Notes under the pieces: model-generated
Databases searched by the model: none
Seen by the model: the letters and a program-made list of their open reading frames with translations, nothing else
Told to the model about the DNA's origin: nothing
Assembly: GCA_937922185.1 (NCBI GenBank)
Contig: CAKZUT010000115.1
Span: 1-61,083 of the forward strand
Direction: 5' to 3'
Length of the DNA stretch: 61,083 nucleotides
Origin: an uncultured Neomegalonema sp.
GTDB lineage: Bacteria > Pseudomonadota > Alphaproteobacteria > Rhodobacterales > Rhodobacteraceae
Shown here: one piece after another, positions 10,101 to 19,549 of the stretch
Position numbering within the stretch: position 1 is the stretch's first letter
How the letters are laid out: the number at the start of each line of letters is the position of its first letter
Translations under genes and position numbers: made by a program

Positions 10101-10582
10101 TAGCCGACCTCCTCGGCCATGGCGCGGATGCGGTCCATCGCGCCCGGTTCGTCAGGGTCGGGCAGTACCTCGGTTGCGGGGATCACCGGCACCCCGGCGG
10201 CGATGGCGGCACGGCGGGCGCTCGCCTTGTCGCCCAGCATCCGCATCGTCTCGGCCTTCGGTCCGATGAAGGCGATGCCGCTGGCATGGCAGGCATCCAC
10301 GAAATCGGGGTTCTCGGACAGGAGGCCATAACCGGGATGCACGGCATCCGCGCCGCATTCCCTCGCCACGCGAATAATCTCGTCGATGGACAGATAGGCC
10401 TCGACCGGCCCCAGCCCCTCGCCGATGCGATAGGCTTCGTCGGTCTTGAACCGATGCAGCCCCAGCTTGTCCTCTTCCGCATAGACCGCCACGGTCGCCT
10501 TGCCCAGTTCATTGGCGGCACGGCTGACGCGGATGGCGATTTCGCCCCGGTTTGCGATGAGAATTTTGCGGAATTCGGGCAT
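7130..10582 (-). CDS. pyc: pyruvate carboxylase
   Basis: Biotin carboxylase (FRKILIANRGEIAIRVSRAANELG), carboxyltransferase (DTTMRDAHQSLLATRMRS) and biotinyl (LLSLEAMKMETAI) domains; start set to the internal ATG (MPEFRKIL). Confidence 0.97.
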   Translation of the reverse strand: MPEFRKILIANRGEIAIRVSRAANELGKATVAVYAEEDKLGLHRFKTDEAYRIGEGLGPVEAYLSIDEIIRVARECGADAVHPGYGLLSENPDFVDACHASGIAFIGPKAETMRMLGDKASARRAAIAAGVPVIPATEVLPDPDEPGAMDRIRAMAEEVGYPLMLKASWGGGGRGMRPIHGPDELDAKVREGRREAEAAFGNGEGYLEKLILKARHVEVQVLGDKQGSLLHLYERDCSVQRRNQKVVERAPAPYLTDAQRAEINELGLKIARHATYECAGTVEFLMDMETDAFYFIEVNPRVQVEHTVTEEVTGIDIVRAQILIAEGKSLAEATGAASQGDVELNGHAIQCRITTEDPLNNFIPDYGRITAYRGATGFGIRLDGGTAYSGAVITRYYDSLLEKVTAWAPTPDAAIARMDRALREFRIRGVATNIAFVENLLKHESFLDDTYHTKFIDETPGLFEFERRRDRATRLLTFIGDITVNGNPEAAGRPRPPADARPPKAPRASGAPDGLKQMLDAQGPKAVADWMLAQDRLLLTDTTMRDAHQSLLATRMRSIDMLRVAPAYSATLPNLFSMECWGGATFDVAYRFLQECPWQRLREMRAAMPNLLTQMLVRSSNGVGYTNLPDNVVQLFIRKSADVGMDIFRVFDPLNWVENMRVACDAVLESGRILEASFCYTGDIHDPDRAKYSLGYYVGIAKELEALGAHVLCIKDMAGLVKPAAATALVKALKDEITIPIHFHTHNTSGITAASILAASDAGVDAADAAMDAFSGLTSQPCMGSLVEALRHQPRDTGLDIDAIREISDYWEGVRRLYAGFESDMRHATSEVYLHEMPGGQVTNLRAQARSMGLEDRWHEVARTYADVNAMFGDIIKVTPTSKVVGDMALSMVSAGLTRAQVESPDVDVSFPESVVGLMRGDLGQPPGGFPADIQAKVLKGETPISVRPGSLMEPVDLEAARTEAEAQVDREVDDEDLASYLMYPKVYTDYMARRRDYGPVRTVPTPTFLYGMEPGEEIPVDLEAGKTLHIRLSAISETTDEGDVKLFFELNGQPRVIRVPDRDAVASAGRAEKADPTNETHVAAPMPGSVVSVAVKQGQVVKAGDLLLSLEAMKMETAIHAERDGEVGRVVAGPGTQVDAKDLLIVFAG

Positions 10583-10921
10583 GGAGGCGCTCCCTGCGTT
10601 ATGGCGTTGGGGCAGAGGTAACGGGTTTGCCGGCAGGGAGCAATTCGGTCGGTCAGACGAGCGCGGGTTTCCCGCGTACCCGGCCACGGGCTTCCGGCAC
10701 AGCGACGAACAGGCCCCGGATATCCGCAGGCAGGAGCGACTGACGGACCATGTCCTCCCACACCGCCGGATGCGGAGCCGCAAGCGGATTCACCGCAACA
10801 GGGACGCTATTCGTGGCGCAAGTCGTGATGGCAGCCTTTGGTCGTGTGGCGTTCTTTGCTGTCTGACCCCTGACGGTTCACCGGTCATGTTCGGGATGCA
10901 TTGATTTTCCGCCGCTGCCCC

Positions 10922-11236
10922 TCAATCCGCGTCGCCCTCGTAAGGTTCCTCGTTGATGTCGTCGTCGGCGTCCTGCCGCCTGCGGGCGGAGCGGCGCAGC
11001 AGGGTCGCGCCCAGCAATCCGCCGATGCCGCACAGGACATAGGGCAGGCTGGTGTTGACGTTCTCGCTCACCACGGCCGGATCGACGACCATCAGTGTCA
11101 CGGCGGTCAGGAAGGCCCCGATGCAGGCCCCGCCGAAGAAGAATTCATCCGTCAGCAATTGCAGACCGGCAAGGGCGAAGGCGGCCATGAACCAGAAGTA
11201 AGGATGAAAACTCCAGGTCGCCAGCCAGTCCATCAT
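10922..11236 (-). CDS. NfeD-like membrane protein
   Basis: Short TM protein directly downstream of an SPFH protein in the common stomatin/NfeD arrangement. Confidence 0.65.
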   Translation of the reverse strand: MMDWLATWSFHPYFWFMAAFALAGLQLLTDEFFFGGACIGAFLTAVTLMVVDPAVVSENVNTSLPYVLCGIGGLLGATLLRRSARRRQDADDDINEEPYEGDAD

Positions 11237-12109
11237 CTATCTCGCCTTCAACAGGTCCACCGCGCGCCCGAACGTCTCCAGCATTTCGGCGGGCAGGAGT
11301 ACGGTACGGGTATTTGTGCCGTCCGCAACCTTCGTCATCGCCTCGATCTGCCGTTTCCGCACTTCGAACTCAACCGCCTGCACCCCGTGTTCGGCGATGG
11401 CGCTGGAGACGATCTGGATCGCATAGGCATCCGCATCGGCGATGACCTTGCGGCCCTCGGCCCGTTTGCGGGCGTCATAGAGCATCGCGTCGGCCTTCAG
11501 TTCGATGGTTCGCTTGTCTCCCTCCGCTTCGGTCACCGAGGCCCGCCGCTTCCGCTCGGCATTGAGCTGCTGCATCATTGCCTCGCGGGTGCGTTCGTTG
11601 AGATTGACATCCAGCACCTCGGCGCGGGTGATGACCACGCCCCAGTCCCGTGTCGCGCCTTCGAGCTGTTCCTTGATCGCCATGTTCAGATCGGCGCGGT
11701 TCGACTGCACCTTGTCGAGATCGGTCGTGCCGATCTCGGATCGCACGATGCCCGCCACGGTCGTCGTCACCGCCGAATCGATATCCCGGATGCGGTAGAT
11801 CATGCGTTCGGGCGAGACGACCCGGAAGAAGACGGCCACCACCACCTCGATCACCACGTTGTCGTTCGTGATCGCGTCCTGATGCATGGGCGGCAGGGGG
11901 CGTTCGAGGATATCGACCTCACGCCGCACCGTCTCGATGAAGGGAACCAGGACATGCAGTCCGGCTGTGGCGACCCGGCTGTACTTGCCGAGGCGCTCGA
12001 TCACGAAGGCCTGACTCTGGGGGACGATGATGAAACTCTTCCACAGAGCCAGCAGCAGCAGGAGCGCGAGGACCAGCCCCATGCCCAGTGCCAGATACTC
12101 CAGTCCCAT
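11237..12109 (-). CDS. SPFH/Band 7 (stomatin/paraslipin-type) protein
   Basis: VPQSQAFVIERLGKYSRVATAGLHVLVPFIETVRREVDILERPLPP and DVNLNERTREAMMQQLNAERKRRA. Confidence 0.92.
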   Translation of the reverse strand: MGLEYLALGMGLVLALLLLLALWKSFIIVPQSQAFVIERLGKYSRVATAGLHVLVPFIETVRREVDILERPLPPMHQDAITNDNVVIEVVVAVFFRVVSPERMIYRIRDIDSAVTTTVAGIVRSEIGTTDLDKVQSNRADLNMAIKEQLEGATRDWGVVITRAEVLDVNLNERTREAMMQQLNAERKRRASVTEAEGDKRTIELKADAMLYDARKRAEGRKVIADADAYAIQIVSSAIAEHGVQAVEFEVRKRQIEAMTKVADGTNTRTVLLPAEMLETFGRAVDLLKAR

Positions 12110-12205
12110 CGCTGCTTCCTTCCCGTCTCAACCCGTTGTCATAAGACCTTACAATGAAAGGCGGACCGGGGGAAGAGTCGGAAAGGTCTGCACCCTGAAG
12201 CGCGT

Positions 12206-12781
12206 TCAGGCCACCCGGCTGTCCAGCAGATACTCGTCCGACAGCAGAAACAGCTCGTTGGTCAGTTCGGGTTCGTCCGTTTCCAGCGCCATGACCTCAT
12301 GTTCTTTGAAAGGCACATAGACCGAGGCCGCCGTCGCGCCCGGCTCGATCGGTGCGACCCAGATAATGAACCGTTCGACCGTGTCCTGATCGTCGAGGGA
12401 GAGCGGCAGGATCATGCGCTCAAGGCTTTTGAACAGGCCACTCTCAAGCGTCGCGCGCTGAATCGAATAGCAGGGTTTGCGTGTGCGGATGCTCAGTTCA
12501 TAGGGAGCGACGGTATCGTGATACGATGCCTCGGGAATGGCATCCTCAAGATATTTCTTGTGAAAATTCGGGCCGAGATGCCGCGCCACATTCGCGCCGT
12601 GCAACGATACGAAGTATCGCTTGTCGCCTTCGTGCAGATGGACGATGCTGATATCCCCGACCCATTGGCGCAGACGAAGCGGGTCGGCGAAGCGGGCGGT
12701 CGGCAGGGCATGGGTGCCACATGCATCATGCCATTGCCTCAGCAGCGCCTCGGCAGGCTCCTGCAAAATCAGTCGTGTCAT
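12206..12781 (-). CDS. PAS domain-containing protein (PAS_5-like)
   Basis: LRQWVGDISIVHLHEGDKRYFVSLHGANVARHLGPNFHKKYLEDAIP...APYELSIRTRKPCYSI. Confidence 0.65.
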   Translation of the reverse strand: MTRLILQEPAEALLRQWHDACGTHALPTARFADPLRLRQWVGDISIVHLHEGDKRYFVSLHGANVARHLGPNFHKKYLEDAIPEASYHDTVAPYELSIRTRKPCYSIQRATLESGLFKSLERMILPLSLDDQDTVERFIIWVAPIEPGATAASVYVPFKEHEVMALETDEPELTNELFLLSDEYLLDSRVA

Positions 12782-12942
12782 GTCGCTCTCCAGCTTCAGC
12801 TCTGTTCCGCCCCCAGAGGTAGCAATATACTATCGTGCTAAACTGAATTCCGGGTTGAAATACAATCCTTGGAATTACTCAAGTTTGATGCTTTTTAAAA
12901 CCCTTCGCCCGTCGCCCTGAATTTTCCGAGCCTGAATGTGCC

Positions 12943-13524
12943 ATGCCTGTCCTGACACCGAGCGACATAGAAGGCGAAACCGTCGGGCTGTTCGTCAATC
13001 CCGACCGGGAGGACGGCATGGCGAGTCGTGCGGTGGAAGCCGTGCGAGTGACCTTCGCGGGGTTCGAGGGCGAGGCGCATGGGGGGCTGACCCGCCCCTC
13101 CTGTACCCGTGTGAAGCTGCAATATCCGCGCAATACCGAAATCCGCAATGTCCGCCAGATCTGCATCCTGTCGGAGGAGGAGATCGCCGGGATCGCCGCC
13201 GATATGAAACTCGATACGATAGACCCGCGCTGGCTGGGCGCGAATGTGGTGATGCGGGGCATCCCGGACCTGACGCAGCTTCCGCCCGCATCGCGCCTGA
13301 TCTTCGCGAACGGGGTCTCGCTCGTCATCGACATGGAAAACGCCCCCTGCCGCATCGCCGCACAATCCATCGAGGATCACAGACCGGGACAGGGCATGAG
13401 CTTTCCGGCACATGCAGCGGGTCGCCGGGGCGTCACCGCCTGGGTCGAGCGCGAGGGCGAGATCACGACCGGCGAACGCGCGCGCCTTCATGTTCCGCCC
13501 CAGCGGCTCTATCCGCATCTGTAA
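12943..13524 (+). CDS. MOSC domain-containing protein
   Basis: RQICILSEEEIAGIAADMKLDTIDPRWLGANVVMRGIPDLTQLPPASRLIFANGVSLVIDMENAPCR. Confidence 0.8.
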   Translation: MPVLTPSDIEGETVGLFVNPDREDGMASRAVEAVRVTFAGFEGEAHGGLTRPSCTRVKLQYPRNTEIRNVRQICILSEEEIAGIAADMKLDTIDPRWLGANVVMRGIPDLTQLPPASRLIFANGVSLVIDMENAPCRIAAQSIEDHRPGQGMSFPAHAAGRRGVTAWVEREGEITTGERARLHVPPQRLYPHL

Positions 13525-13713
13525 TGCCGATGCGCGCGCCGGGGTGATATGGGCCGCCTTTCGCGAAGTATTCCCGCCGTGACCCCTGCCCCAGCCCGGT
13601 GATGATTTGATATCGCATCAAAAATTCACACCTTCCCCCGTGATCTTTGTGTCGGGTCTTGTTAAGCCCGTGCATCATACGCCCCGAACGCAGCCCTGAG
13701 CAGGTGCCCGCCC

Positions 13714-15162
13714 ATGAACCAGTCCAGAAACGTCAAGATCGTCGCCACTCTCGGACCGTCTTCCTCAGACCGGGCGATGATCCGCACGTTGTTCGAGACG
13801 GGCGTGGATGTCTTTCGCCTGAACATGAGCCACGGGACGCAGGAGGATCAGCGTGACCGCTACGAACTGATCCGCGAGGTCGAGCATGAGCTGGGCCGCC
13901 CCATCGGCGTCCTCGCCGACCTTCAGGGGCCGAAGATCCGATGCGGCGTCTTTGCGGATGCGCCCCATGAGCTGAGCGTGGGACAGAGCTTTCGCTTCGA
14001 TCTCGACGAGACACCGGGGGATGCCAGCCGGGTTCGCCTGCCTCATCCCGAAATCCTCGGTGCCCTGACCGAAGGGGCGACCATCCTCGTCAATGACGGC
14101 AAGATCCGCATGAAGGTGCGCGAGGCCTATGGTGACGCGGTGGTCGCGGAGGTGCTGGTCGGCGGCGAGATTTCCGACCGCAAGGGCATCAATCTGCCCG
14201 ATGTCGTGCTGCCCGTTGCGGCCCTGTCCGACAAGGACCGCTCCGATCTGGAGTTTGCCTGCGATCTCGGCGCGGACTGGATCGCGCTGTCCTTCGTGCA
14301 GCGCGCGGCGGATATCGAGGAGGCCAAGGCTCTTATCAAGGGCCGCGCCCTTGTGATGACCAAAGTGGAGAAACCGGCGGCGGTGAGGGATTTTCCCTCC
14401 ATCCTCGCCGCATCCGACGGCATTATGGTCGCGCGCGGTGATCTGGGGGTCGAGATGGAGCTGTCCGACCTGCCCGCGATCCAGAAATCGCTGATCCGGT
14501 CCTGCCGGGATATCGGCAAGCCCGTCGTCGTCGCCACGCAGATGCTGGAGAGCATGATTTCCAGCCCCGTGCCCACCAGGGCCGAAATCTCCGATGTGGC
14601 GGGTGCGATCTACGAGGGGGCCGATGCCGTCATGCTGTCGGCGGAATCGGCGGCGGGGCAATTTCCCGTCGAGGCCGTCGCGACCATGGTGAATGTCGCC
14701 CTGCGCGTGGAGGCCGATCCCCAGTATCGCGAGCAGATCGATGCCTCGCGCACCGCCGCCAAGGCCAGTGTCGCCACAGCCATCACCGCCGCCGCCCGCG
14801 AGGTTGCCGAGGCCGTCGAGGTCAGCGCCGTCTGTTGCTTCACCCATTCGGGCACCACCGCCCGCCTCGCCGCCCGTGAACGCCCGAACGCTCCGATCAT
14901 CGCCCTGACCCCGGTGATGAGCACCGCCCGCGCCCTGACGATGTACTGGGGCCTGCATTGCATCGTTTCCGACGAGGTGACACGCTTCAAGCTGGCGGTC
15001 GTGTCGGCGGCGCGGGCCGCAAAGGCCATGGGCATCGCGGAGGAGGGCGACCGCATCGCCGTCACCGCCGGAGTTCCCTTCGGTCGTCCGGGTACCACCA
15101 ACATCCTCCGGGTCGCCCCCGTGGACGAGCAGGCGATCTACGAGGGCGAGAGCAATTACTGA
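13714..15162 (+). CDS. pyk: pyruvate kinase
   Basis: VKIVATLGPSSSDRAMIRTLFETGVDVFRLNMSHG, GDLGVEMELSDLPAIQK and ATQMLESMISSPVPTRAEISDVAGAI. Confidence 0.97.
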   Translation: MNQSRNVKIVATLGPSSSDRAMIRTLFETGVDVFRLNMSHGTQEDQRDRYELIREVEHELGRPIGVLADLQGPKIRCGVFADAPHELSVGQSFRFDLDETPGDASRVRLPHPEILGALTEGATILVNDGKIRMKVREAYGDAVVAEVLVGGEISDRKGINLPDVVLPVAALSDKDRSDLEFACDLGADWIALSFVQRAADIEEAKALIKGRALVMTKVEKPAAVRDFPSILAASDGIMVARGDLGVEMELSDLPAIQKSLIRSCRDIGKPVVVATQMLESMISSPVPTRAEISDVAGAIYEGADAVMLSAESAAGQFPVEAVATMVNVALRVEADPQYREQIDASRTAAKASVATAITAAAREVAEAVEVSAVCCFTHSGTTARLAARERPNAPIIALTPVMSTARALTMYWGLHCIVSDEVTRFKLAVVSAARAAKAMGIAEEGDRIAVTAGVPFGRPGTTNILRVAPVDEQAIYEGESNY

Positions 15163-15261
15163 TCCCCGTTCCGGGTCGCCGATTTTCACGTTGCGGAGCC
15201 TTGCGAATATTGTCAGCATCCGGCGCGGGGGCTGGGACGATCATACTGAGGAGATGACGCG

Positions 15262-16206
15262 ATGCGCTTCCTGACCACTCTAGCCACCCTGACCGTGCTG
15301 ACCATAGCCCTGCCCTGGACGGCGCAGCCGGTTGCCGCGCAGCAGGTCGTGAAAGAATCGATCACCTGCGAATCCACCAACCGGCAGCGAGTCGAATGCC
15401 CCGTGAACGGGCGCCTGCGCGCCGTCCGGCAGACCGCCGCGATCGGGGGAGGGTTCTGCCTGCAAGGATTTTCCTGGGGCTATGAGAGCGGTCATGTGTG
15501 GGTCGATCTTGGTTGTTCGGGCACCTTCGATGTCGAGGTTCAGCGGGAAGTCACCGCCGAACGACAGCAACGGCGGGCCGCGCGCCAGACCTTCACCGAG
15601 GCGCTCGATTGCCGGGCGCAGGGGCGGCAGCGCCTGGAATGCCCGGTCGATGGGCGCATCGAGAATGTTGAGCCGGTCGGCTCCTTCACCAGCATTCCCT
15701 GTCGCTATGGCACGTCCTGGGGTTATGAGAGGCGTCATGTGTGGGTAGAGCGTGGCTGCGAGGCCCGTTTCAACGTGACCTTCACGCGCCGGATCGCCGA
15801 ACCTGCCCCCGAACCCGCACCCGCTCGCAGGGACGAGCCGCAGGTCACCCGCGACAAGGCCCCGGCCAGAGGCATCGCGGACGCGGCCCTCTCCGATATC
15901 GTCGCGCAGGGGGCCTGCACGGGCCTCTATCCCTCGCTCGGTTCCGGCGGCTTCGTTTTCGCCGTTCCCCGCGAATGCTCGCAGAATGCTCCCGATTGCT
16001 CGGCTGTCTGCAAGGGCATCACCCAAACCGTCGAGACGCGGAGCTGGCGCAAGAGGCTCAGCAGCAGGAAGCTCGGATGCTTCAATTCCGTGCATGTCTA
16101 TGCCAACGGGCCGGGCGAGGTCGGCGGGGCCGGGCTTCGCAGCTACGTCTATAACAGTTGCGGCGGTCAATGCGGCCCCAATTACTGTTGCTGCTCCGCC
16201 GAGTGA
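15262..16206 (+). CDS. secreted protein with two DUF3011-like repeats and a Cys-rich C-terminus
   Basis: Signal peptide; two repeats of the pattern CES.N.QRVECPVNGRL...C..G.SWGYESGHVWVDLGCSGTF; ends ...SCGGQCGPNYCCCSAE. Confidence 0.75.
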   Translation: MRFLTTLATLTVLTIALPWTAQPVAAQQVVKESITCESTNRQRVECPVNGRLRAVRQTAAIGGGFCLQGFSWGYESGHVWVDLGCSGTFDVEVQREVTAERQQRRAARQTFTEALDCRAQGRQRLECPVDGRIENVEPVGSFTSIPCRYGTSWGYERRHVWVERGCEARFNVTFTRRIAEPAPEPAPARRDEPQVTRDKAPARGIADAALSDIVAQGACTGLYPSLGSGGFVFAVPRECSQNAPDCSAVCKGITQTVETRSWRKRLSSRKLGCFNSVHVYANGPGEVGGAGLRSYVYNSCGGQCGPNYCCCSAE

Positions 16207-16224
16207 CCTGACCCGCCCTGCCGC

Positions 16225-17187
16225 ATGGCACCATCCGAGGACAATCCCATGGCCGAGCAGGGCATCACCCACGCCGCCGATGACGACCCGCGCAACGCCG
16301 ATGTGCTGATCTATGTCGATGGGGATCTCGCCCATCGCGATGCGGCCAGGGTCTCGGTTTTCGACAGCGGCTTCATGCTGGGTGACGGCGTGTGGGAGGG
16401 CCTGCGCCTTTATAACGGGCGCTGGGCCTTTCTCGATGCCCATCTCGACCGCCTGTTCGAGGCGGCCAAGGCCATCGATCTCGATATCGGCATGGACAGG
16501 GCAGGGGTGATCGACGCGCTGGAACGTACCCGCCACGCCAATGGCATGACCGGGAACGCCCATGCCCGCCTGATGATCACGCGCGGGAAGAAGGCCAGGC
16601 CCTTCCAGCATCCCAATCTCTCGCGCTTCGGCCCCACCATGGTCATTATCATGGAGCACTCGACCCCCGTGGCGGCGCTGGCTGACCGGGGCGTACGCCT
16701 TGCCACGGTGCCGCAGATACGCGGGATGCCCATGGCGCAGGACGCCAAGCTGAACTCCCATTCCAAGCTTAACTGCGTGCTGGCGGCGGTGCAGGCCGAG
16801 AAGGCGGGGGCGGATGAGGGCCTGATGCTCGATCCCCACGGCTTTGTGAATACTACGAATTCATGCAATTTCTTCATTGTCCGCAAGGGCGAGGTTTGGA
16901 CCAGTACAGGCGATTATTGCATGAATGGCGTCACCCGCGCGAATATCGTGCGCCTGTGCCGCGATGACGACATCCCCGTCTTCGAGCGCAACTATTCGCT
17001 GGTCGATACCTACGGTGCCGATGAGGCGTTCATGACCGGCAGCTTCGGCGGTGTGACGCCGGTGGCCGAGATCGACGGGCGCAGGATGGGCGGGGACTTC
17101 CCCGGCCCCCTGACCCTGCGGCTGCGCGCGCTGTACAGGGCGCTGGTGCAGGCGGATACGACGATGGCGCAGGCCACCGACCGGTAA
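16225..17187 (+). CDS. class IV (PLP-dependent) aminotransferase, D-amino-acid/branched-chain type
   Basis: FDSGFMLGDGVWEGLRLYNGRWAFLDAHLDRL, SKLNCVLAAVQAEKAGADEGLMLDPHGFVNTTNSCNFFIV. Confidence 0.92.
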   Translation: MAPSEDNPMAEQGITHAADDDPRNADVLIYVDGDLAHRDAARVSVFDSGFMLGDGVWEGLRLYNGRWAFLDAHLDRLFEAAKAIDLDIGMDRAGVIDALERTRHANGMTGNAHARLMITRGKKARPFQHPNLSRFGPTMVIIMEHSTPVAALADRGVRLATVPQIRGMPMAQDAKLNSHSKLNCVLAAVQAEKAGADEGLMLDPHGFVNTTNSCNFFIVRKGEVWTSTGDYCMNGVTRANIVRLCRDDDIPVFERNYSLVDTYGADEAFMTGSFGGVTPVAEIDGRRMGGDFPGPLTLRLRALYRALVQADTTMAQATDR

Positions 17188-17291
17188 AGTCCGGGGCCGG
17201 GCGTATCACTGTCTGTTTACCGATAACGCGATATTAACCGGGGTCATCGACGGTCTTGACTGTCAAGATCAGCAAAGACCCGGAACGCGCC

Positions 17292-17831
17292 ATGACATCG
17301 GACCTTTATACTTATGACGGTTGCTCGCTTGCTGCGGAATTGAGTTATCTCGCGAATGATACGTATTCGTCCTGTGCTGTCATCTGCGACATGGAGCACA
17401 AATCGGCCCCGATCATTCTGGCGACCCGCGAATTCTATCGCGTGACCGGGTATCGTCGGAACGAGGTCATCGGACAGAACTGCCGCTTTCTTCAGGGCCG
17501 GAATACGGACCCGAGAGACGTGGAGGAAATCCGCGATGCGATTGCGGAGCGGCGGCAGGTCAGCCTCGAAATCCTGAATTACACGAAATCGGGTACGGAG
17601 ATGCTCAACTCGCTGTATATGGCCCCCTGTTTCAACGACAGCGGCAAGATGGTGCGATATCTGGCCTATCAGACCTTCTGCATGAAGGAAGCGCGGGAGG
17701 ACGATGCGCCCTATCGGGTCATCCTTCCGCGTTCGGGGTGCCGGGTGTCCCTGCAACGGTACAGCAAGGGCGAGTTCCATGCCGGATACCGGACTGCCCC
17801 GGCGATGCCGGAGCATGATCTGAGCCGGTAA
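17292..17831 (+). CDS. short LOV-type PAS protein (putative blue-light photoreceptor)
   Basis: Canonical flavin-adduct motif GQNCRFLQGRNTD plus NYTKSGTEMLNSLYMAP and the terminal YLAYQ; start at an internal ATG. Confidence 0.85.
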   Translation: MTSDLYTYDGCSLAAELSYLANDTYSSCAVICDMEHKSAPIILATREFYRVTGYRRNEVIGQNCRFLQGRNTDPRDVEEIRDAIAERRQVSLEILNYTKSGTEMLNSLYMAPCFNDSGKMVRYLAYQTFCMKEAREDDAPYRVILPRSGCRVSLQRYSKGEFHAGYRTAPAMPEHDLSR

Positions 17832-18019
17832 GCGAGGATCGCCGCGCAGGGAATTTTTCCGCTGCGCCGGACCTGATTGTCCGTGTGAAGCGACGGAGCC
17901 TGCGTGTTTTCCGGGAAAGCGTGTTGTGTTCAGGTCGGATCGCGCGTTCGGAACAGTCCGCCCGGTCGGTCGGCCAATTCCGCTTGTCCCCGCCTTCCGG
18001 GCCGGTCTATCTACCCGGC

Positions 18020-19549
18020 ATGAACACACGATCCGATTATGCCGCGAACCACCTCGCCCGCGCCCTGCGTGCCGGGTCCGTCGGGCGCGATGACGCGCTG
18101 TGCCTCGATCTGCATGACCGGGGCGTGACGCTGGATTTCGGGACGGTCTTCGCCATGGCCGAACGCTATGCGAACGCCCTTGTCGCGCAGGGGGTGGCGC
18201 CCGGTGACCGGGTGATGGTGCAGGCGGAGAAATCGGTGGAGGTGCTGGCCGTCTATCTGGGCACTGTGCTGGCGGGCGCGGCCTTCGTGCCGCTCAATAC
18301 GGCCTATACCGCCCGCGAACTGGAGCATTTCATAACGGATGCGGAACCGGCCCTTGTCGTCTGTGACCCGGCGGGGGAGGAGACGGTGCGCGGCCTTGCG
18401 ACGGGGGCGGTGCTGACCGTTGCCGCCGACGGCACGGGTACGCTGGCCGAGGCGGTGGCGCGCGCGGCGGAGGGGTTCGACGCCGTTCCCCGCGCGGCGG
18501 ATGACCTTGCCTGCATCCTCTACACCTCCGGCACCACGGGTCGGTCGAAGGGGGCCATGCTGACCCATGCCAATCTCGCCTCCAATGCCGAAACGCTGAG
18601 CGATTACTGGCGCTTTACCCGTGACGACGTACTGATCCATGCCCTGCCGATCTTTCATGCCCATGGTCTTTTCGTCGCCGCGAACGTGTCGCTGAACGCG
18701 GGCAATGCGATGATCTTTCTGCCGAAATTCGATCCCGATACGATCCTGTCGCTCATGCCCCGCGCCACGTCGATGATGGGGGTGCCGACCTTCTATACCC
18801 GCCTGCTGGCCCGACCCGGCCTGAAGGAGGCAAGCGCCGCCATGCGCCTCTTCGTCTCCGGTTCCGCGCCCCTGCTGGCCGAGACGCACCGGGCATGGAC
18901 CGCCGCCACGGGCCATAACATTCTCGAACGCTATGGCATGACCGAAACGGCGATGAACACCTCCAACCCCTATGACGGCGAGCGTCGCCCCGGCACCGTC
19001 GGCTTTGCGCTGCCCGATATCGAGATCCGCGTGACCGATCCCGAAACCGGCGCGGCGCTCGGAGCGGATGAAATCGGCGGGATCGAGGTGCGCGGTCCGA
19101 ATGTCTTCACGGGATACTGGCGGATGCCGGAGAAGACGGCGGAGGAGTTCCGCGCCGACGGATTCTTCATCACCGGCGATCTGGGCACGATCAGCGAGGA
19201 CGGCTATGTCACCATCGTGGGCCGGTCAAAGGATCTGATCATCTCTGGCGGCTATAATATCTATCCGAAGGAAATCGAGGGTCTGATCGATGATCTGCCC
19301 GGTGTGATCGAATCCGCCGTCTTCGGCGTTCCGCATCCCGATTTCGGTGAGGGCGTGGTCGCGGCGGTGGTGTCCGGTCCCGATGGTTCCGTGCAGGGAG
19401 AGGCGATCAGGGCGGCCCTGTCGGACCAACTCGCGAAGTTCAAGCAGCCCAAGGCCGTCGTGATCCTCGATGACCTGCCCCGCAATACCATGGGCAAGGT
19501 GCAGAAGAATGTCCTGCGCGAAACCTATGCGGATATCCTGTCGGGCTGA
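18020..19549 (+). CDS. matB: malonyl-CoA synthetase / AMP-dependent acyl-CoA ligase
   Basis: ILYTSGTTGRSKGAMLTHANLASNAETL, ERYGMTETAMNTSNPYDGERRPGTVGFALP, GFFITGDLGTI and PRNTMGKVQKNVLR; start set to an internal ATG. Confidence 0.88.
   Translation: MNTRSDYAANHLARALRAGSVGRDDALCLDLHDRGVTLDFGTVFAMAERYANALVAQGVAPGDRVMVQAEKSVEVLAVYLGTVLAGAAFVPLNTAYTARELEHFITDAEPALVVCDPAGEETVRGLATGAVLTVAADGTGTLAEAVARAAEGFDAVPRAADDLACILYTSGTTGRSKGAMLTHANLASNAETLSDYWRFTRDDVLIHALPIFHAHGLFVAANVSLNAGNAMIFLPKFDPDTILSLMPRATSMMGVPTFYTRLLARPGLKEASAAMRLFVSGSAPLLAETHRAWTAATGHNILERYGMTETAMNTSNPYDGERRPGTVGFALPDIEIRVTDPETGAALGADEIGGIEVRGPNVFTGYWRMPEKTAEEFRADGFFITGDLGTISEDGYVTIVGRSKDLIISGGYNIYPKEIEGLIDDLPGVIESAVFGVPHPDFGEGVVAAVVSGPDGSVQGEAIRAALSDQLAKFKQPKAVVILDDLPRNTMGKVQKNVLRETYADILSG

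Noticed and set aside
8786-10621. 611-aa plus-strand ORF
   Set aside because: Fully antisense to pyruvate carboxylase; low-complexity, His/Arg-rich translation typical of shadow ORFs in high-GC DNA.
17180-17228. CGGTAAA...TTTACCG inverted repeat
   Set aside because: Only 7 bp with a long spacer, compatible with chance; no T tract or matching copies noticed.
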